From assembly GCF_014905175.1 (NCBI RefSeq), contig NC_057789.1, forward strand, positions 14,808,876 to 14,872,875: 64,000 nt of DNA, given 5' to 3'. The notes under the pieces are model-generated. The model saw nothing but the letters and a program-made list of their open reading frames with translations. It had not been told where the DNA came from and did no database searches. The first letter of the stretch is position 1; each line of letters starts with the position of its first letter. Position numbers and translations under genes: made by a program. This DNA is from Aphidius gifuensis (Eukaryota; Arthropoda; Insecta; Hymenoptera; Braconidae). Below, piece after piece: positions 1 through 11,896 of this stretch.

Positions 1-424
1 TACAAACATGTGACTTAATAATTTTTTTTTAAACTAGAAAATAATGCTGTAAAAATTATCTAGTCTACGAATTAATTTAAATGCTATCGGCAAATAATAA
101 AATCGAAAAAAAATTTTTTTGCAAATTTACATTATTTCCATAGACATTTGCCAAAATAGAATAATAAAATAATTTTGGTAAATCGGTCAGGAATTAATCA
201 AACCAAAACATTTTCCAATGTTTTATCTAAACTTTTACTTCGCGAACGAAGTACACGGTCAAGGCATTTACGTGATTCACTAATGCAGCCTTTAAAGTTG
301 CATGAAAGTCTGCTCCATCTGCCGTACATTTTACGAATACACTCTGCATACACTATGAAGGCACGATAGTGCATGCACGGCGTGACCTCAACGTGAACGC
401 AAAGTGTACGCCGCTGGCTATCGG
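1..424. other. AT-rich flank, no gene seen
   Basis: No open frame of convincing composition and no repeat partner was recognised elsewhere in the window. The last bases grade into the satellite that follows. Confidence 0.5.
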
Positions 425-1690
425 GGAAATGAAAAATTTGCGGTTTAACCTCTCGACCACCCCTTTCGACACCCGCAAAAAATCCAAAATTTTTCCCACA
501 CAATCTACACACCTTATCCTACAATTCTATTGATATATAAACATGTCGTTTTTTGTTTTTTTTATTCTAGACAATTTTAAAGATAAAAAAATAGAAAATT
601 CGCGGTTCCAGCCCCCCGACCACCTTTTTCAACACCCTCAAAAAATCCAAAATTTTTCCCACATAATCTACACACCTTATCCTACAATTCTATTAATATA
701 TAAACATGTCGTTTTTTTTTTTTTTTCTTTTAGACAATTTTAAAGCTGAAAAATGGAAAATTCGTGGTTCTAACCTCCCGACCATCCCTTTCGACACCCT
801 CAAAAAATCTGAAATTAATCCCACAGAATCTACACACCTTTCCTAACAATTCTATCAATATAAAAATATGTCGTTTTCTTTTTTTTTTAATTTAGACAAT
901 TTTAAAGATAAAAAAATAGAAAATTCGCGGTTCCAGCCCCCCCGACCACCCCTTTCGACACCCTCAAAAAATCAAAAATTTTTCCCACATAATCTACACA
1001 TCTTATCCCACAATTCTATTGATATATAAACATGTCCTTTTTTTTTTTTTTACAATTTAGACAATTTTAAATATAAAAAAATAGAAAATCCGCGGTTCCA
1101 GCCCTCCCGACCACCCCTTTCGACACCCTCAAAAAATCTAAAATTTTTCCCGCATAATCTACACACCTTATCCTACAATTCTATTAATTTATAAACATGT
1201 CGTTTTTTTTTTTTTTTTTCATTTTAAACAATTTTAAAGCTAAAAAATGAAAAATTCGCGGTTTAACCTCCCGACCACCCCTTTCGACACCCTTAAAAAA
1301 TCTGAAATTAATCCCACATAATCTATACACCTTCCCTAACAATTCTATCAATATAAAAATATGTCGTTTTTTTTTTTTTTTTTTTTAGACAATTTTAAAG
1401 TTAAAAAAATAAAAAATTCGCGGTTCCAGCGCTCCCGCCCACCCCTTTCGACACCCTCAAAAAATCTGAAATTAATCTCACATAATCTCCACACCTTCCT
1501 TCACAATTTTATCAATATAAAAATATGTCGTTTTCTTTTTTTTCAAATTTATAAATAAATATAGCTAAAAACATTGAAAAATCCTGGTTCCAACCCCTCG
1601 GCCACCCTTATCGCCACGGTTAAAAAACTTAAAATTAATTCTATATTATCTTATGACCTCCCTCTACTATCAGAACATAAAATAAAAAAA
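425..1690 (+). repeat. 164-bp satellite array, about 7.5 units, trimeric higher order
   Basis: The landmark ATGTCGTTT (or ATGTCCTTT) recurs at about 543, 706, 868, 1033, 1197, 1361 and 1525, giving a period of 162-165 bp. Each unit has a T-run, a TTTAGACAATTTTAAA block, a GC-richer stretch around CGACCACCCCTTTCGACACC and a variable tail. Tails fall in types: ATTGATATATAAAC, ATTAAT(A/T)TATAAAC and ATCAATATAAAAATATG. They follow the order 1-2-3-1-2-3 and then one more type 3, so units 1-3 match units 4-6: a trimer of about 490 bp was duplicated. The last unit (about 1555-1690) is strongly decayed. The T-runs create spurious short ORFs. Confidence 0.9.
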
Positions 1691-3134
1691 TTCTTCTAAT
1701 TAAATAACTATGGGGCCCCGACTCCTATTCGTCCCTGCTCTCAGATCGTTTCCCAGCTATCTATCCGGCTAACTTCAGCCCCGTGAGTGCGACATGCAAA
1801 AATCAACCAATCAGACCTCAAATTTTCTTCTAAAGAAATTTATGATTGGTTCGCCAATGTATAGAATGGCCAACCAGAGAAAGAGAGATATGAAAAAAAA
1901 GAGGTTTTCATAAAAACGACAATAAGGTACCTCCTGACCAAAAGTAGTATCTTTGTACCTTAGGCAACAAAAAAGTACCTCAAAAGGTACCAAAGTACCA
2001 AAAATACCAAAGTACCTTTTGTGGCAACCCTGAAATACTTGCATAAAAAACTTGCGTGTAGGCACACCGCTTAACCGGCCAGAGTGCTGTGACAGTTTTC
2101 ATTCCCTATTGGGGTCTGTTCAAAAACGTTCCAAGTCCGTGACTTTAAGATGGCAAAAACTGTGGTCCTACGACAATGTATTTTGCTGTAATCAGCTATA
2201 TAAAATTGACAGCAAAGATACTCAATTTTTTTTCATTTTTAACTTGGATTCGACCATCTTGAGGTTCCGTAGTAGTGCAGACTCACGAAACACCGATTTT
2301 TTGTGGTTGATCATGGCTACCTAGGTCTCTAGTCTTCCTGACTGGAAATCCTCCCAACACGGCGTTGGCACCATATCCGGTTTTCGTCAGGCAAAAAGAC
2401 TGGAAATACAGGAGGACGAACTCTTCATCTCGCCTGTATATAAATACCGTTTCGCTATATGATCGCGGCATAACTGAGTGGCGCTGCAGTATTCCGGTAA
2501 CGTGCGCGACCCGTTTCACTTTTATTTTACAATGCGCATAACAAACATACTCTGGCAAACACTAAATGAAGCATTACACAGCCGTCAGAATTTTCTAGTT
2601 ATCACTCAATAAATTTATTTAATATTTTATTTATTGTAAATAATACTTGTTTTAGTGACTATTTCAATTATTAAATTAATATAATTATCGTTCACTTCAT
2701 ATCATTTTTATTACAGTAAGTTAAAAAAAATACTATCTATACATACTGACATTAACTCACGTGCAACAATGTTCTAATAAATATTTTCATTCATATGTTA
2801 CATAAAGCTATATATTTCTAATTATGGCGATATATTTTTCATAATTATGACGTAAAATACTTCACACAGCAACCAGTCACTGATAATAAGCTCAATGCAC
2901 ATGAATGTGATGAAAGTAGAGAAGCTACATGAGCTACATCATCAAACTTATTTTTAAAATGTTTTTTTTTTTTATATTTGCCATCTAACGCACGTAATGT
3001 GGAATCGCCAAATGAATAGTGGGCTGTTTTTGTGAAACGTAATAAATTTGTTGTATTTTCAAGACTAGCGATCTCTGATTTTGAGAAGCATTCAAACTTG
3101 ACAATTTTACAAAAAAAAAAAACACGATTAATAG
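1691..3134. other. Low-copy sequence without a recognised gene
   Basis: At 1925-2035 the word GTACC/GGTAC is iterated, which looks like the end of a small element. Sequence from 2040 to 2560 is GC-richer than its surroundings, but no reading frame there has convincing composition. 2560-3134 is AT-rich and featureless. Confidence 0.4.
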
Positions 3135-3536
3135 TGTGAGGTGTAGTTTCCCTCACTTTACTATTTTACATTTAATTTAATTTCAAATAATAATTTTAAA
3201 CAAAGACACGAAATTTATATTTAATATTAAAAATAATAAAACAATTTATTTAACAAGTAGACTATTTAATATGATAATTTAACAAGACACAATATATATA
3301 TATTACTGGTTGTGAGGTAGCATAGCCACATCACCAATACAAATTTACAAGTATAGTTCGGACACACCGTTTGGCTTGGAGGCCGGACTAGAAGCGAAGA
3401 GAGCGGAGTCTCAAGCAACAAGAAAAAGTGAGTTTTCTCATACCCACACATATATATATGGCTAAAACACCTCACTGACTACGTCACATGACATGTCAGT
3501 GTGGTGGGAGACATCAAATATTTCTATCTCGCTACA
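3135..3536 (-). repeat. 3' LTR (downstream in element orientation)
   Basis: Starts TGTGAGGTGTAG and ends CTCGCTACA on the plus strand. It carries a (TA)n segment near 3294-3304 and another near 3451-3460 that could give a TATA box on the minus strand. A short ORF inside it is non-coding shadow. Confidence 0.88.
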
Positions 3537-3548
3537 GTACCCCCCTAT
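3537..3548 (-). other. Polypurine tract of the LTR element
   Basis: The plus strand reads GTACCCCCCTAT directly after the LTR, that is ATAGGGGGGTAC on the element strand, immediately before the 3' LTR. This is where plus-strand priming occurs in LTR elements. Confidence 0.65.
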
Positions 3549-4148
3549 TATGTTCATTTTTTGACATACAATTAAAAAAAATAGACATAATACAATTGTT
3601 CAATATTTGATGACTCCAAAAACAAAAATTACAGATACATAATTACAAAATGCATATAAAATATTCAACATAATGACAAACAATATTAATAATTACAAAA
3701 TTAAAATTTCTCAATGATCATTAAATAAAATCAAAATTATCTTTCCTTTAAAATTAAAATTGACCTTGAAAAATCTAACATAATAATAAGTGAAATCAAA
3801 ATTTAAAACTTTATATCAGTCATCTTTTAAAATTAAAATTATCTTGTTTTAAATTTGACCTTGAGTCTTAAAAATTTAAAAACTAATATAGAAATTATCA
3901 ATTAAATTATTTGTAAAAAGAATATAATACATATTTTATAATTCTTTTATAAAATTTTGATGAATTTGCGCCACTCCTTGAATATTTCCAGCATATTGCA
4001 GAAGTAGCATCCACCATAATATCATTTGGTCCTCACATGACATATATTGAATGCGCCATTGAAGCTCACACATGAATACAGTGCTAGCATGTCACCTGGT
4101 CCTTGACGCGAGGCAAATGACAATAGCCAACTTGATTTTCCATCTCCA

Positions 4149-5267
4149 TTACTCAATTGACAATCCAAGACATATATTATACATGTCCCATCGACAACAA
4201 TATTTTTTTCTGCCTCCAAATTTACCATCATGTTTAGACTTATTGGAGTGCTCATTATTATTATTTATTAAATGCAAACAAGTTAATTTTATTTTGCATT
4301 TAATTTTATTATCATTCTCCATTTTATTATTTACCAATTTCAACTTTATTTTATTTTTATGTTTATTTTTGGCACAATCTATTTTGTATTGTTGACTAGC
4401 ATTTATTTTTCCAATATTATTGTCATGAGTATTATTCATGACCTTGAAATGAAATTTCTTTTCAACAACATTCACATTATTATTATTAATGCTATTTTTA
4501 CACATATTTTTATCACAAATTATTTGGTGATAATTATTTGCTTTATCAACATGATTGTTGTGATTATGATGCACAAAATTTAATTCATTTTCATGACAAC
4601 CATTTGTGTCTTTAACGTATTCATTGTGATTATTATTCACAACATTTATTAATTTATTTTTATTATCAACAATCATTGCTGGATTTTGTTGATCACAAAT
4701 TATTTTTTCACTATGATTGTTGTGATTTTCATGCATAACCTTGATTTTATCTTTATTTTTACATACATTATCAACAAGATTTAATTTATTTTGTTGATTT
4801 ATTTTATCATTTTGACTATTGTGGTTATTCATCACAACATTTGATTCATTTTTATTTTGATTATCAACAACTATTGATTGATTTTGTTGATCACAAATTA
4901 TTTTATCACTATGGTTAGCATCTTTTGAGGAATCACCCCCCTGCTGATCATTTATTTTATTCATGATTTTTTCTTTTTTTTTTTCTTCTAGCATGTTTTT
5001 TATTATTGCATGCATTATATGTTCAAACTCCTCATCACCATGCATTTTATGATATTTTTCATCATACAAGTATAAATTCATGTTGCATCGCATGAATTTT
5101 GATACATCAACATGTGCTCCATGCAACCACAAAATAACCTCTGAACATATTTTATGAATTAATCTCAGCCCATTTATTGAAACTGATATACATTTTACTT
5201 GTTTTATAAATTCAATTATTGTTTCATTAAATCTTTCAATATTGACTGTTCTATCTATTATTTCCAT
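4149..5267 (-). CDS. Asn/His/Lys-rich ORF of the LTR element, possibly gag-like
   Basis: This is the only sizeable ORF in the LTR element, 372 codons from the first ATG. The frame stays open upstream to about 5344 without another ATG; an AACAG/GT sequence there hints at a spliced or longer 5' end. Residues 1-110 look globular, with an HGDEEFEHIMHAI segment and then a Lys/Glu-rich stretch. From about residue 115 the protein is dominated by Asn, His, Lys and Asp with two diverged internal copies of a block containing KIICDQQN and VVDN. There is no CCHC zinc knuckle, protease DTG or polymerase motif. Position between primer site and 3' LTR suggests a structural gag-type role, but no domain supports it. 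Confidence 0.55.
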   Translation of the reverse strand: MEIIDRTVNIERFNETIIEFIKQVKCISVSINGLRLIHKICSEVILWLHGAHVDVSKFMRCNMNLYLYDEKYHKMHGDEEFEHIMHAIIKNMLEEKKKEKIMNKINDQQGGDSSKDANHSDKIICDQQNQSIVVDNQNKNESNVVMNNHNSQNDKINQQNKLNLVDNVCKNKDKIKVMHENHNNHSEKIICDQQNPAMIVDNKNKLINVVNNNHNEYVKDTNGCHENELNFVHHNHNNHVDKANNYHQIICDKNMCKNSINNNNVNVVEKKFHFKVMNNTHDNNIGKINASQQYKIDCAKNKHKNKIKLKLVNNKMENDNKIKCKIKLTCLHLINNNNEHSNKSKHDGKFGGRKKYCCRWDMYNICLGLSIE

Positions 5268-5975
5268 TAATTCTTTAATGACCTCAATTTTTTTAAATAT
5301 TGTATATAGATTTTGAACATCAGCCTTTCCAATTATTATTACCTGTTATTATTACATATTGGCCACATGTTCACTACCAATGATATTAGTTATTCCATTT
5401 TATTTTATTTTTTATATTTTACACGAACAATTATTTCAATATTTTAAATACTATATTATCAATTATTTTATATCACATATTAATTTGAATGAAAATATTT
5501 TGTCTATTTTTCATGTATTATTTTATCATACAGTACATTTATTATAATTATTTTCTGATGAAATCAGGCGTGCCCAACGCTTAGTTGCCACGTGTATTCA
5601 AATTTCATTATTATTATTTTTATTTTTCTGATGGAATTTTCACAAATATGGCGTGTTCAACACTTCGTTGCCACGTATATACAAATTATTATTATTATTA
5701 TTTACTCACAAGATTTGTTGATTTTCTTCCAATTTATATGCGAAAATTTTCTCAACAATCTTTATTTTTAATTTAATGTAATGTATTTTATACTTTTTAT
5801 CAATTTGTATATCAATACTTCTCTTCTCACTCTCGTGATTGAGATTATAATTTTGAGCCAATTATATGTACTTACGACTGAATTTTCACAATTTTATTAA
5901 TTTCTTTATTTTATCAAATATTTATATTTTTTTTTTTTATTTTTTATTTTATTTTCTCACCTCGTGGTTTGAGCT

Positions 5976-5992
5976 GCTCGTTGGAAGCCAAT
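5976..5992 (-). other. Putative primer-binding site
   Basis: Directly inside the 5' LTR (element strand) the sequence is ATTGGCTTCCAACGAGC. It starts with a TGG that would pair with a tRNA CCA end. I cannot assign the tRNA. Confidence 0.45.
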
Positions 5993-6394
5993 TGTAAGGT
6001 GTGGTTTCCCTCACTTTACTATTTTACATTTAATTTAATTTCAAATAATAATTTTAAACAAAGACACGAAATTTATATTTAATATTAAAAATAATAAAAC
6101 AATCTATTTAACAAGTAGATTATTTAATATGATAATTTAACAAGACACAATATATATATATTACTGGTTGTGAGGTGGCATAGCAACATCACCAATATAA
6201 ATTTACAAGTATAGTTCGGACACACCGTTTGGCTTGGTGGCCGGGCTAGAAGCGAAGAGAGCGGAGTCTCAAGCAACAAGAAAAAGTGAGTTCTCTCATA
6301 CCCACACATATATATATGGCTAAAACACCTCACTGACTACGTCACATGACATGTCAGTGTGGTGGGAGACATCAAATATTTCTATCTCGCTACA
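5993..6394 (-). repeat. 5' LTR (upstream in element orientation)
   Basis: Second 402-bp LTR copy, starting TGTAAGGTGTGG and ending CTCGCTACA on the plus strand. It matches 3135-3536 throughout apart from about ten point differences. Confidence 0.88.
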
Positions 6395-8634
6395 ATATGT
6401 ACATAATAATCTGTAATTCAATAATTTAATGTCATACACATATATGTGTATTTTTTAACAGTGAAATAATAATTGTCTTTACCTGTGGAATTTAGAAAAA
6501 AACATTCTTTCACTTGATTTTGGATATTGACTATCTCATCCCCTGATACAACAGTAAAACACCATGTTTCTAATTAATTAAGTGATTACCTTGGCCAAAT
6601 TTTGGGGTATAGGAGAGGGGATAAAGCCTATGTTTAATACATTGGTCCGAGAGCCATTGCCAACCTCAAAAAGATGAAGTTTTCATTTTTTTTTTTTGAT
6701 AAAACAACAGTTTTTTGAAATAATTATTGTATAATAACCTAATATTGATAATCCCTGAAATACATTTTATCAACTTTTTATTTTTTTAAACATTTATTTA
6801 ATAGTTAAAAAAAATGTGTAAACCGTGAAACACTGCAAAAAAAAAAACAGTGGTTGTACTGAGAGCGCGGTTATGTTAGTGTATGATATAGCTGCTGTGG
6901 CAGTATGTGTGTATCAATGTGGGATTTATTACTGGCGTTTTTAAACCTACGCGCCACAACATGGCGGATCACAATTCGATGTCGCCAAGCGTACATTGGA
7001 ATATAGTAGACGTCATATACACTGCATTAGATGAATTTTTTCGAACTTTAATTATTAATTATAAAAAAACTAAGCTCCAAACCTCTTTAATTTTTTTTCC
7101 ATACGTTTTTTTTTGTCTCATTTGTATCACTTGTTTCTTGGATCCGTTATATATTTTTTTTTTTAAATCCCCGTTGTCATTTTTATCTACATTTTTTTTT
7201 CTATTAATAGATTTGTTTAATCAATTTTTTATAGATTAATTGTTTTTAACGTAACGAAATTTATGAATTTTGTATTATCTGGTTGATTAATTTTTTTTTG
7301 TTATATAAAAACACATTATTAGATTTTTAAATTGGCTAAATTATTTCGAATCGTTTGAAGTATTTACAGAAAAATTTTCAAGTCATTTGAACGTTGCATT
7401 TGATTTTGGCACCAGATTAATTGATTTTTCTTTTTTTTAATTAAATTTTCAATCCAAGCTATGTTGATGGAAGATCAATGGAATAAGTATAATAAATTTT
7501 TGATAGATGCATTTTTATTTTGATTCTAAAAAACAAAATCTTTTTTTATAAAATAAATCATTAATATAAATGAATAAATAAATGAAAGCTAATTAAAAAA
7601 AATGTAATATATAATTGATTCGTGAAGCAGTTTCCTCATTGAAAAAGAATAAAAATTGTTCAAAAAAATAAAACCAATTTGAGAATACTAATTTCGTTTA
7701 AACTAAATATTATAATAGAACACCGGATGTTTGACACAGTAACGGGCAATATGTCTCACAAACGTGTATCGAATATGAATAAATCTGCGTCAAAATTTGC
7801 CTTAGAAAATTTGAAAACAAAATTCATAGAGTATAATAATTATTGACTCAAAAATAATATAAGAATCTTCAAAAAATGCATAAATTTGTTGACGGTAAAA
7901 CGTAAAACAAAATAATATTTTCATAAATAACAGTGATTTAAGATTACACACTTGGTTTATTATGTCAGGCACATAAAGTGTATAATAAGGAAGTTTTCTG
8001 CGAGCATACTTTATATCTCGTATAATTTTCATTTCATATTGTATATACATTTTTTTTTTTTAGTTATACAAAATACGATACAACCAAAAGATAATTTAAC
8101 CCTGGGTTTTTACCTTGTGTTTGTTTTCTTCACAATAAACATTTTATTTTTTTAAAATTTTTCATGTCAAATATATGCTAACGGTTTTTAATAGAAAAAA
8201 TATTATAATTGATATTTATTAAAAAAATACAAAGGTATATTATATTTATGTCAATTATATATTATTTCATTTATAAATCATAATATATATTATTAAACAA
8301 CAAAACAATACAGTTATTAATATAAAAAAAAATTAAATTAAAATAAAATTTATAATTTCTAAAGAAATCCAGATATTAATAAATATTAAAGAATAAGAAA
8401 AAAAAACAAAAATGGATAAAATGAAATTTATTTCTTATAAATTATACTATATTTATTCATATTATTTATAAATCATAGTGCTTTCGTCGTTCGGTTAGTT
8501 AGAAAACTTAAAGTAATGAGCCGATTAGTATTTTCTATTATCTTCAGTTCTCTAACTCACCACGACAAAAGCGCATGAAACGACCGCTGCACTTTTGTTT
8601 TTATAAACAATAATGATACCTTAAACAGATAATA
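6395..8634. other. AT-rich, mostly featureless
   Basis: Mostly homopolymer-rich AT sequence. The exception is a GC-richer patch at about 6850-7050 with a CAACATGGCGGATC sequence at 6957-6970 (see findings). A weak imperfect inverted repeat lies at about 8480-8575. Confidence 0.4.
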
Positions 8635-8968
8635 GGTGTGTTCGTTCACTTTTCACACCGAGCGTATGCACGGAGCGTATGCAAGGAAGCGCTAGAGTCA
8701 CGCGGTCACTCAATGAAACTTTAGTAACTAAAATTTACCAAAACATTCGTTATTTTCAGTCATTGTGTTTATTTTGTAAAATTAATAATTTTTTCTCAGA
8801 CGCAAGAACAAGTTACCAATAAATAACAATGAAAGAGAGCGAAAGAACTGGAAAAAACAAATAACAATAGATAAACAGTAAACTTTAGTTACTAAATTTT
8901 CATTAAATGACCGCACGACTCTAGCGCTTCCTTGCATACGCTCGGTGTGAAAAGTGAAGGAACACACC
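8635..8968. mobile_element. TA-flanked MITE, 334 bp
   Basis: Arms beginning GGTGTGTTC(G/C)TTCACTTTT are inverted over about 90 bp each. TA lies on both outer sides. The left arm carries an extra 13-bp duplication around GAGCGTATGC that the right arm lacks. No coding capacity. Confidence 0.8.
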
Positions 8969-9989
8969 TAATTTATACATGACAAAAAATTTTCTGACGT
9001 CACATGTCATTTACTCTGACACGAAAAAAATACATGACAGTCATTTTGTCAACACTACTGAGAAGTATCGAATGTTAACATTTGGATCTTTTTCAAAATA
9101 CCAGTAAGAAACGACATTTTGTCGTAAATGAATGTTGAAATAGATTATATTTTATTTCGTTAATTAATTCATTTTAGTTTTTTCTTCCTTAAAGGGTGAT
9201 TAACGGTTGAAGTATTCAACAAGAATTTTGAAAGTTGATTCACGTGATCAGTGTCACGAATCGAATAAATAAAACAAAACAAATAATGTTTTATGAAGAA
9301 TCTACTGAAGTTTAAAAGCCTCACAGACACTGTGAGGAACATATTACGTAGAAAATTAATTATAAATTCATTATAATATATACTATATCATATATTTGGA
9401 TATATCATGATGGATATTTTACTAAAAATTTATTAATTCATTAAAAAATTATTGCACAACTCTTCAAACAATTAAATTTTGTTTTTGACTATTACTGATT
9501 TATAACAATGACTTATTACGTTCTAAAAATAATTTTGAATAGGAAATGATCTTAAAGTTGATTCCAAGTCTCATCGACTATAAACACTTTCAAAGAAAAT
9601 CAAAATCAAACCCTACCAATCGATCCAATTTATAATCAAGATAGAGTCAATAAAATAAAACAATTAGCAACCCTTTCTATTTCACATCAATTTTTCACTT
9701 TTTACAAGTAGCACATTATTCAGAGCAACGTGATTTAAAGAGAGTTGTACTATAATTACACATTAAAGAAAGGTCCTATTCATAAAATGAAAGAAAAAAT
9801 TACTCTGAAAGCAATTTTTTTTAAATAAAAATATCTTGTGGGTTTTTTTCGGTGCCTTCTTCTCTGAATACAAAATAAATTGTAGGCCCAGAGGACCGCT
9901 GTGTGATGACTCGGAACAACATTCATAATAAAGTTTTGAAAAACCGATCTAACAAAACTACCGCTGCCTCTCAGTTTATACGCTCTCCG
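8969..9989. other. AT-rich, no feature recognised
   Basis: No repeat partner or coding-like frame was seen in this kilobase. Confidence 0.4.
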
Positions 9990-10151
9990 CACCCGTATTC
10001 ACCGGGCAAATTTTATACAATTTAGGGCTTTTTTTTGCCACAGATGGCGCTTATGAAATTTTTTTTATATGGATTTTACATATAAAAGCTCCACAAGCGC
10101 CACCGGTGGATGAAAAAAGCCCTAAATTGTAATGCCCCGTGAATACGGGTG
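9990..10151. mobile_element. 162-bp MITE with CCG duplication
   Basis: Near-complete hairpin: CACCCGTATTCACCGGGC at the left and the complementary GTGAATACGGGTG at the right, with matching inner arms AATTTAGGGCTTTTTT / AAAAAAGCCCTAAATT. CCG flanks both ends. Confidence 0.8.
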
Positions 10152-10170
10152 CCGCATAGCCTTGCAGTGC

Positions 10171-10240
10171 AGCTATACTCTATTTTGCTAACTCGCTTTG
10201 GGCGCGGAACTGTCGGGTGCTAGTTTCAGCTCCATTTCAG
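10171..10240 (+). repeat. Dispersed repeat, partner at 35370-35440
   Basis: Shares GGGCGCGGAA(C/G)TGTCGGG and flanking sequence such as TATTTTGCTAAC and GCTCCATTT with the segment at 35370-35440, in the same orientation. Confidence 0.7.
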
Positions 10241-10345
10241 GATAGCGTCAAGTATCATTCCATATCTCGAATAAGGGTGTCCATAATCATAATCTTTTTA
10301 GTTCAAAATATACTCAGTATTTTATTACATTAACCTTAACAATTA

Positions 10346-11453
10346 AGGGTCCGGATGCAATAACCGGCCGCAAGCTCGAAGCCCAAGAAAACACGACGTT
10401 GCTCTGGGTGAAAAATCAAACATGAAAAATTTGAAAAAAAAAAATACGATCATTTGTAGAATTAAAAAATACATATTTTCCTTTAAATAAATTTTTTTTT
10501 ATGATTATTAATTAATAAGTTAAAAATTAAAAACAAAATTATTTTTTTTGAAAAAAATACTTTTTTTTCAATATATAACTTGAGATAACTTTTTTAAAAA
10601 TAGATACATCAACTTGAAAATTTGACAGTAGCTTTATAATAATTTAGCGATGCCAACAGCATTATTGAAAAAATTATTTATTGATATTGTTAACGAAAAA
10701 AGAGTCGGAGAAATGTAAGAATTGAGTAACTTGTCAGCGACAATATTGTGTAGCAGTATATCAAGAAGTTTTATACAAACTTTCAGGTATTTTTATCAAT
10801 AATTTACTGAGTTATTAATTTAACAACAAATTGCGCGTCTATCGTTTGTATTTTTATCAATATACAAACGCGCGAGCATAAACGTTTACGGGAGAGGGGG
10901 TAATGATCAAACATATATAGCCTTAACGGCGGCTTGCAATTTGTTGTTAAATTAATAACTCAGTAAATAATTAATAAAAATACCTGAAAATTTGTATAAA
11001 ACTTCTTGATATACTACTATCAATTTGATTACTCAATTAAACTCTTCGTTTGAAGTTGGACAAATTGAATTTTTTCGTCGACATGAAACAATAAATAAAA
11101 ATAATTAAACAATATCAATAAATAATTTTTTCAATAATGCTGTTGGCATCGCTAAAGTATTATAAAACTACTGTCAAATTTTCAAGTTGATTTATCTATT
11201 TTTAAAAAAGTTATCTCAAGTTATATATTGAAAAAAAAGTATTTTTTTCAAAAAAAATAATTTTGTTTTTAATTTTTAACTCGTTAACTAATAATCATAA
11301 AAAAAAATTTATTTAAAGGAAAATATGTATTTTCAATTCTACAAATGATGGTGTTTTTTTTTTTTTTAATTTTTCGTGTTTGATTTTTCATTCAAAGCAA
11401 CGTCGTGTTTTCTTGGGCTTCGAGCGTGCGGCTGGTTATTGCATCTGGACCCT
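10346..11453. mobile_element. 1.1 kb foldback element with CAATTA duplication
   Basis: Inverted arms of about 490-520 bp, starting AGGGTCCGGATGCAATAACC and ending with the complement, flank a spacer of about 100 bp. The duplication CAATTA is perfect at 10340-10345 and 11454-11459. Arms differ by small indels near the spacer. No ORF. The superfamily cannot be assigned from a 6-bp duplication alone. Confidence 0.9.
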
Positions 11454-11504
11454 CAATTACAAAAAAATTATTCCATTCTTTATTTATTAACGGGAAAAAT
11501 ATAG

Positions 11505-11570
11505 AAAAAATTCCTACGAATGCGCAAAGTTCTCAAAAATAAAGTTGAAATATGGAAAAAAGGCTATGTA
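11505..11570 (+). repeat. Dispersed repeat, partner at 51380-51445
   Basis: The GAAAAATTCCTAC(G/A)AATGCGCAAA segment and the following AGTTGAAATATG are shared with 51380-51445. In both places another element sits just to the right. Confidence 0.7.
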
Positions 11571-11583
11571 TATGTATAATAAC

Positions 11584-11888
11584 CATGGAGGTGAATAAGG
11601 AGTGTAAGCTTTGCTTTTGTACTGAAGCCGACATTTCGGAGTAAATGAGGGCGCTGGGATCGGACTCGAACGACAGTATCACGTGTAATTTTTGTCTTTA
11701 AACATAGTTGTACAGGCTAGAGTGAATAAGAATATTTTGTTCTGTCTTTTTTTTTTGGTCAAGGGCTGATGTCAGCGCTGCAGCTGGTAGTTTTTCGAAC
11801 TGACTTACTCCGAAATTGAGGCTTCAGTGACAGCCTATGCTTTAACACAGTAAAAAAGCAAAGCTTACACTCCTTATTCACCTCCATG
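11584..11888. mobile_element. hAT-type MITE, 305 bp, 8-bp duplication
   Basis: Ends CATGGAGGTGAATAAGGAGT and its complement, with inverted repeats of about 35 bp. The 8-bp duplication ATAATAAC is perfect at 11576-11583 and 11889-11896. Eight-bp duplications are typical of the hAT superfamily. Non-coding. Confidence 0.9.
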
Positions 11889-11896
11889 ATAATAAC

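Larger units (their letters stand above)
3135..6394 (-). mobile_element. Non-autonomous LTR retrotransposon, 3.26 kb
   Basis: Two direct repeats of exactly 402 bp (3135-3536 and 5993-6394) begin TGT and end ACA and flank about 2.46 kb. On the minus strand the element reads 5' LTR, a TTGGCTTCC... primer-binding-site position, one Asn/His-rich ORF, a G-run polypurine tract, then the 3' LTR. No reverse transcriptase, integrase, RNase H or protease frame is present, so it must have moved with enzymes from a relative. I count only about ten substitutions between the LTRs, so it is fairly young. The flanks (AATAG and ATATG) do not form a clean target duplication. Confidence 0.88.

Noticed and set aside
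543..1558. Short ORFs beginning MSFF in the satellite
   Set aside because: They are produced by the T-runs and periodic structure of the 164-bp repeat.
3266..3475. 69-codon minus ORF in the LTR, repeated at 6124-6333
   Set aside because: It lies wholly within the LTR, is duplicated only because the LTR is, and has no coding features.
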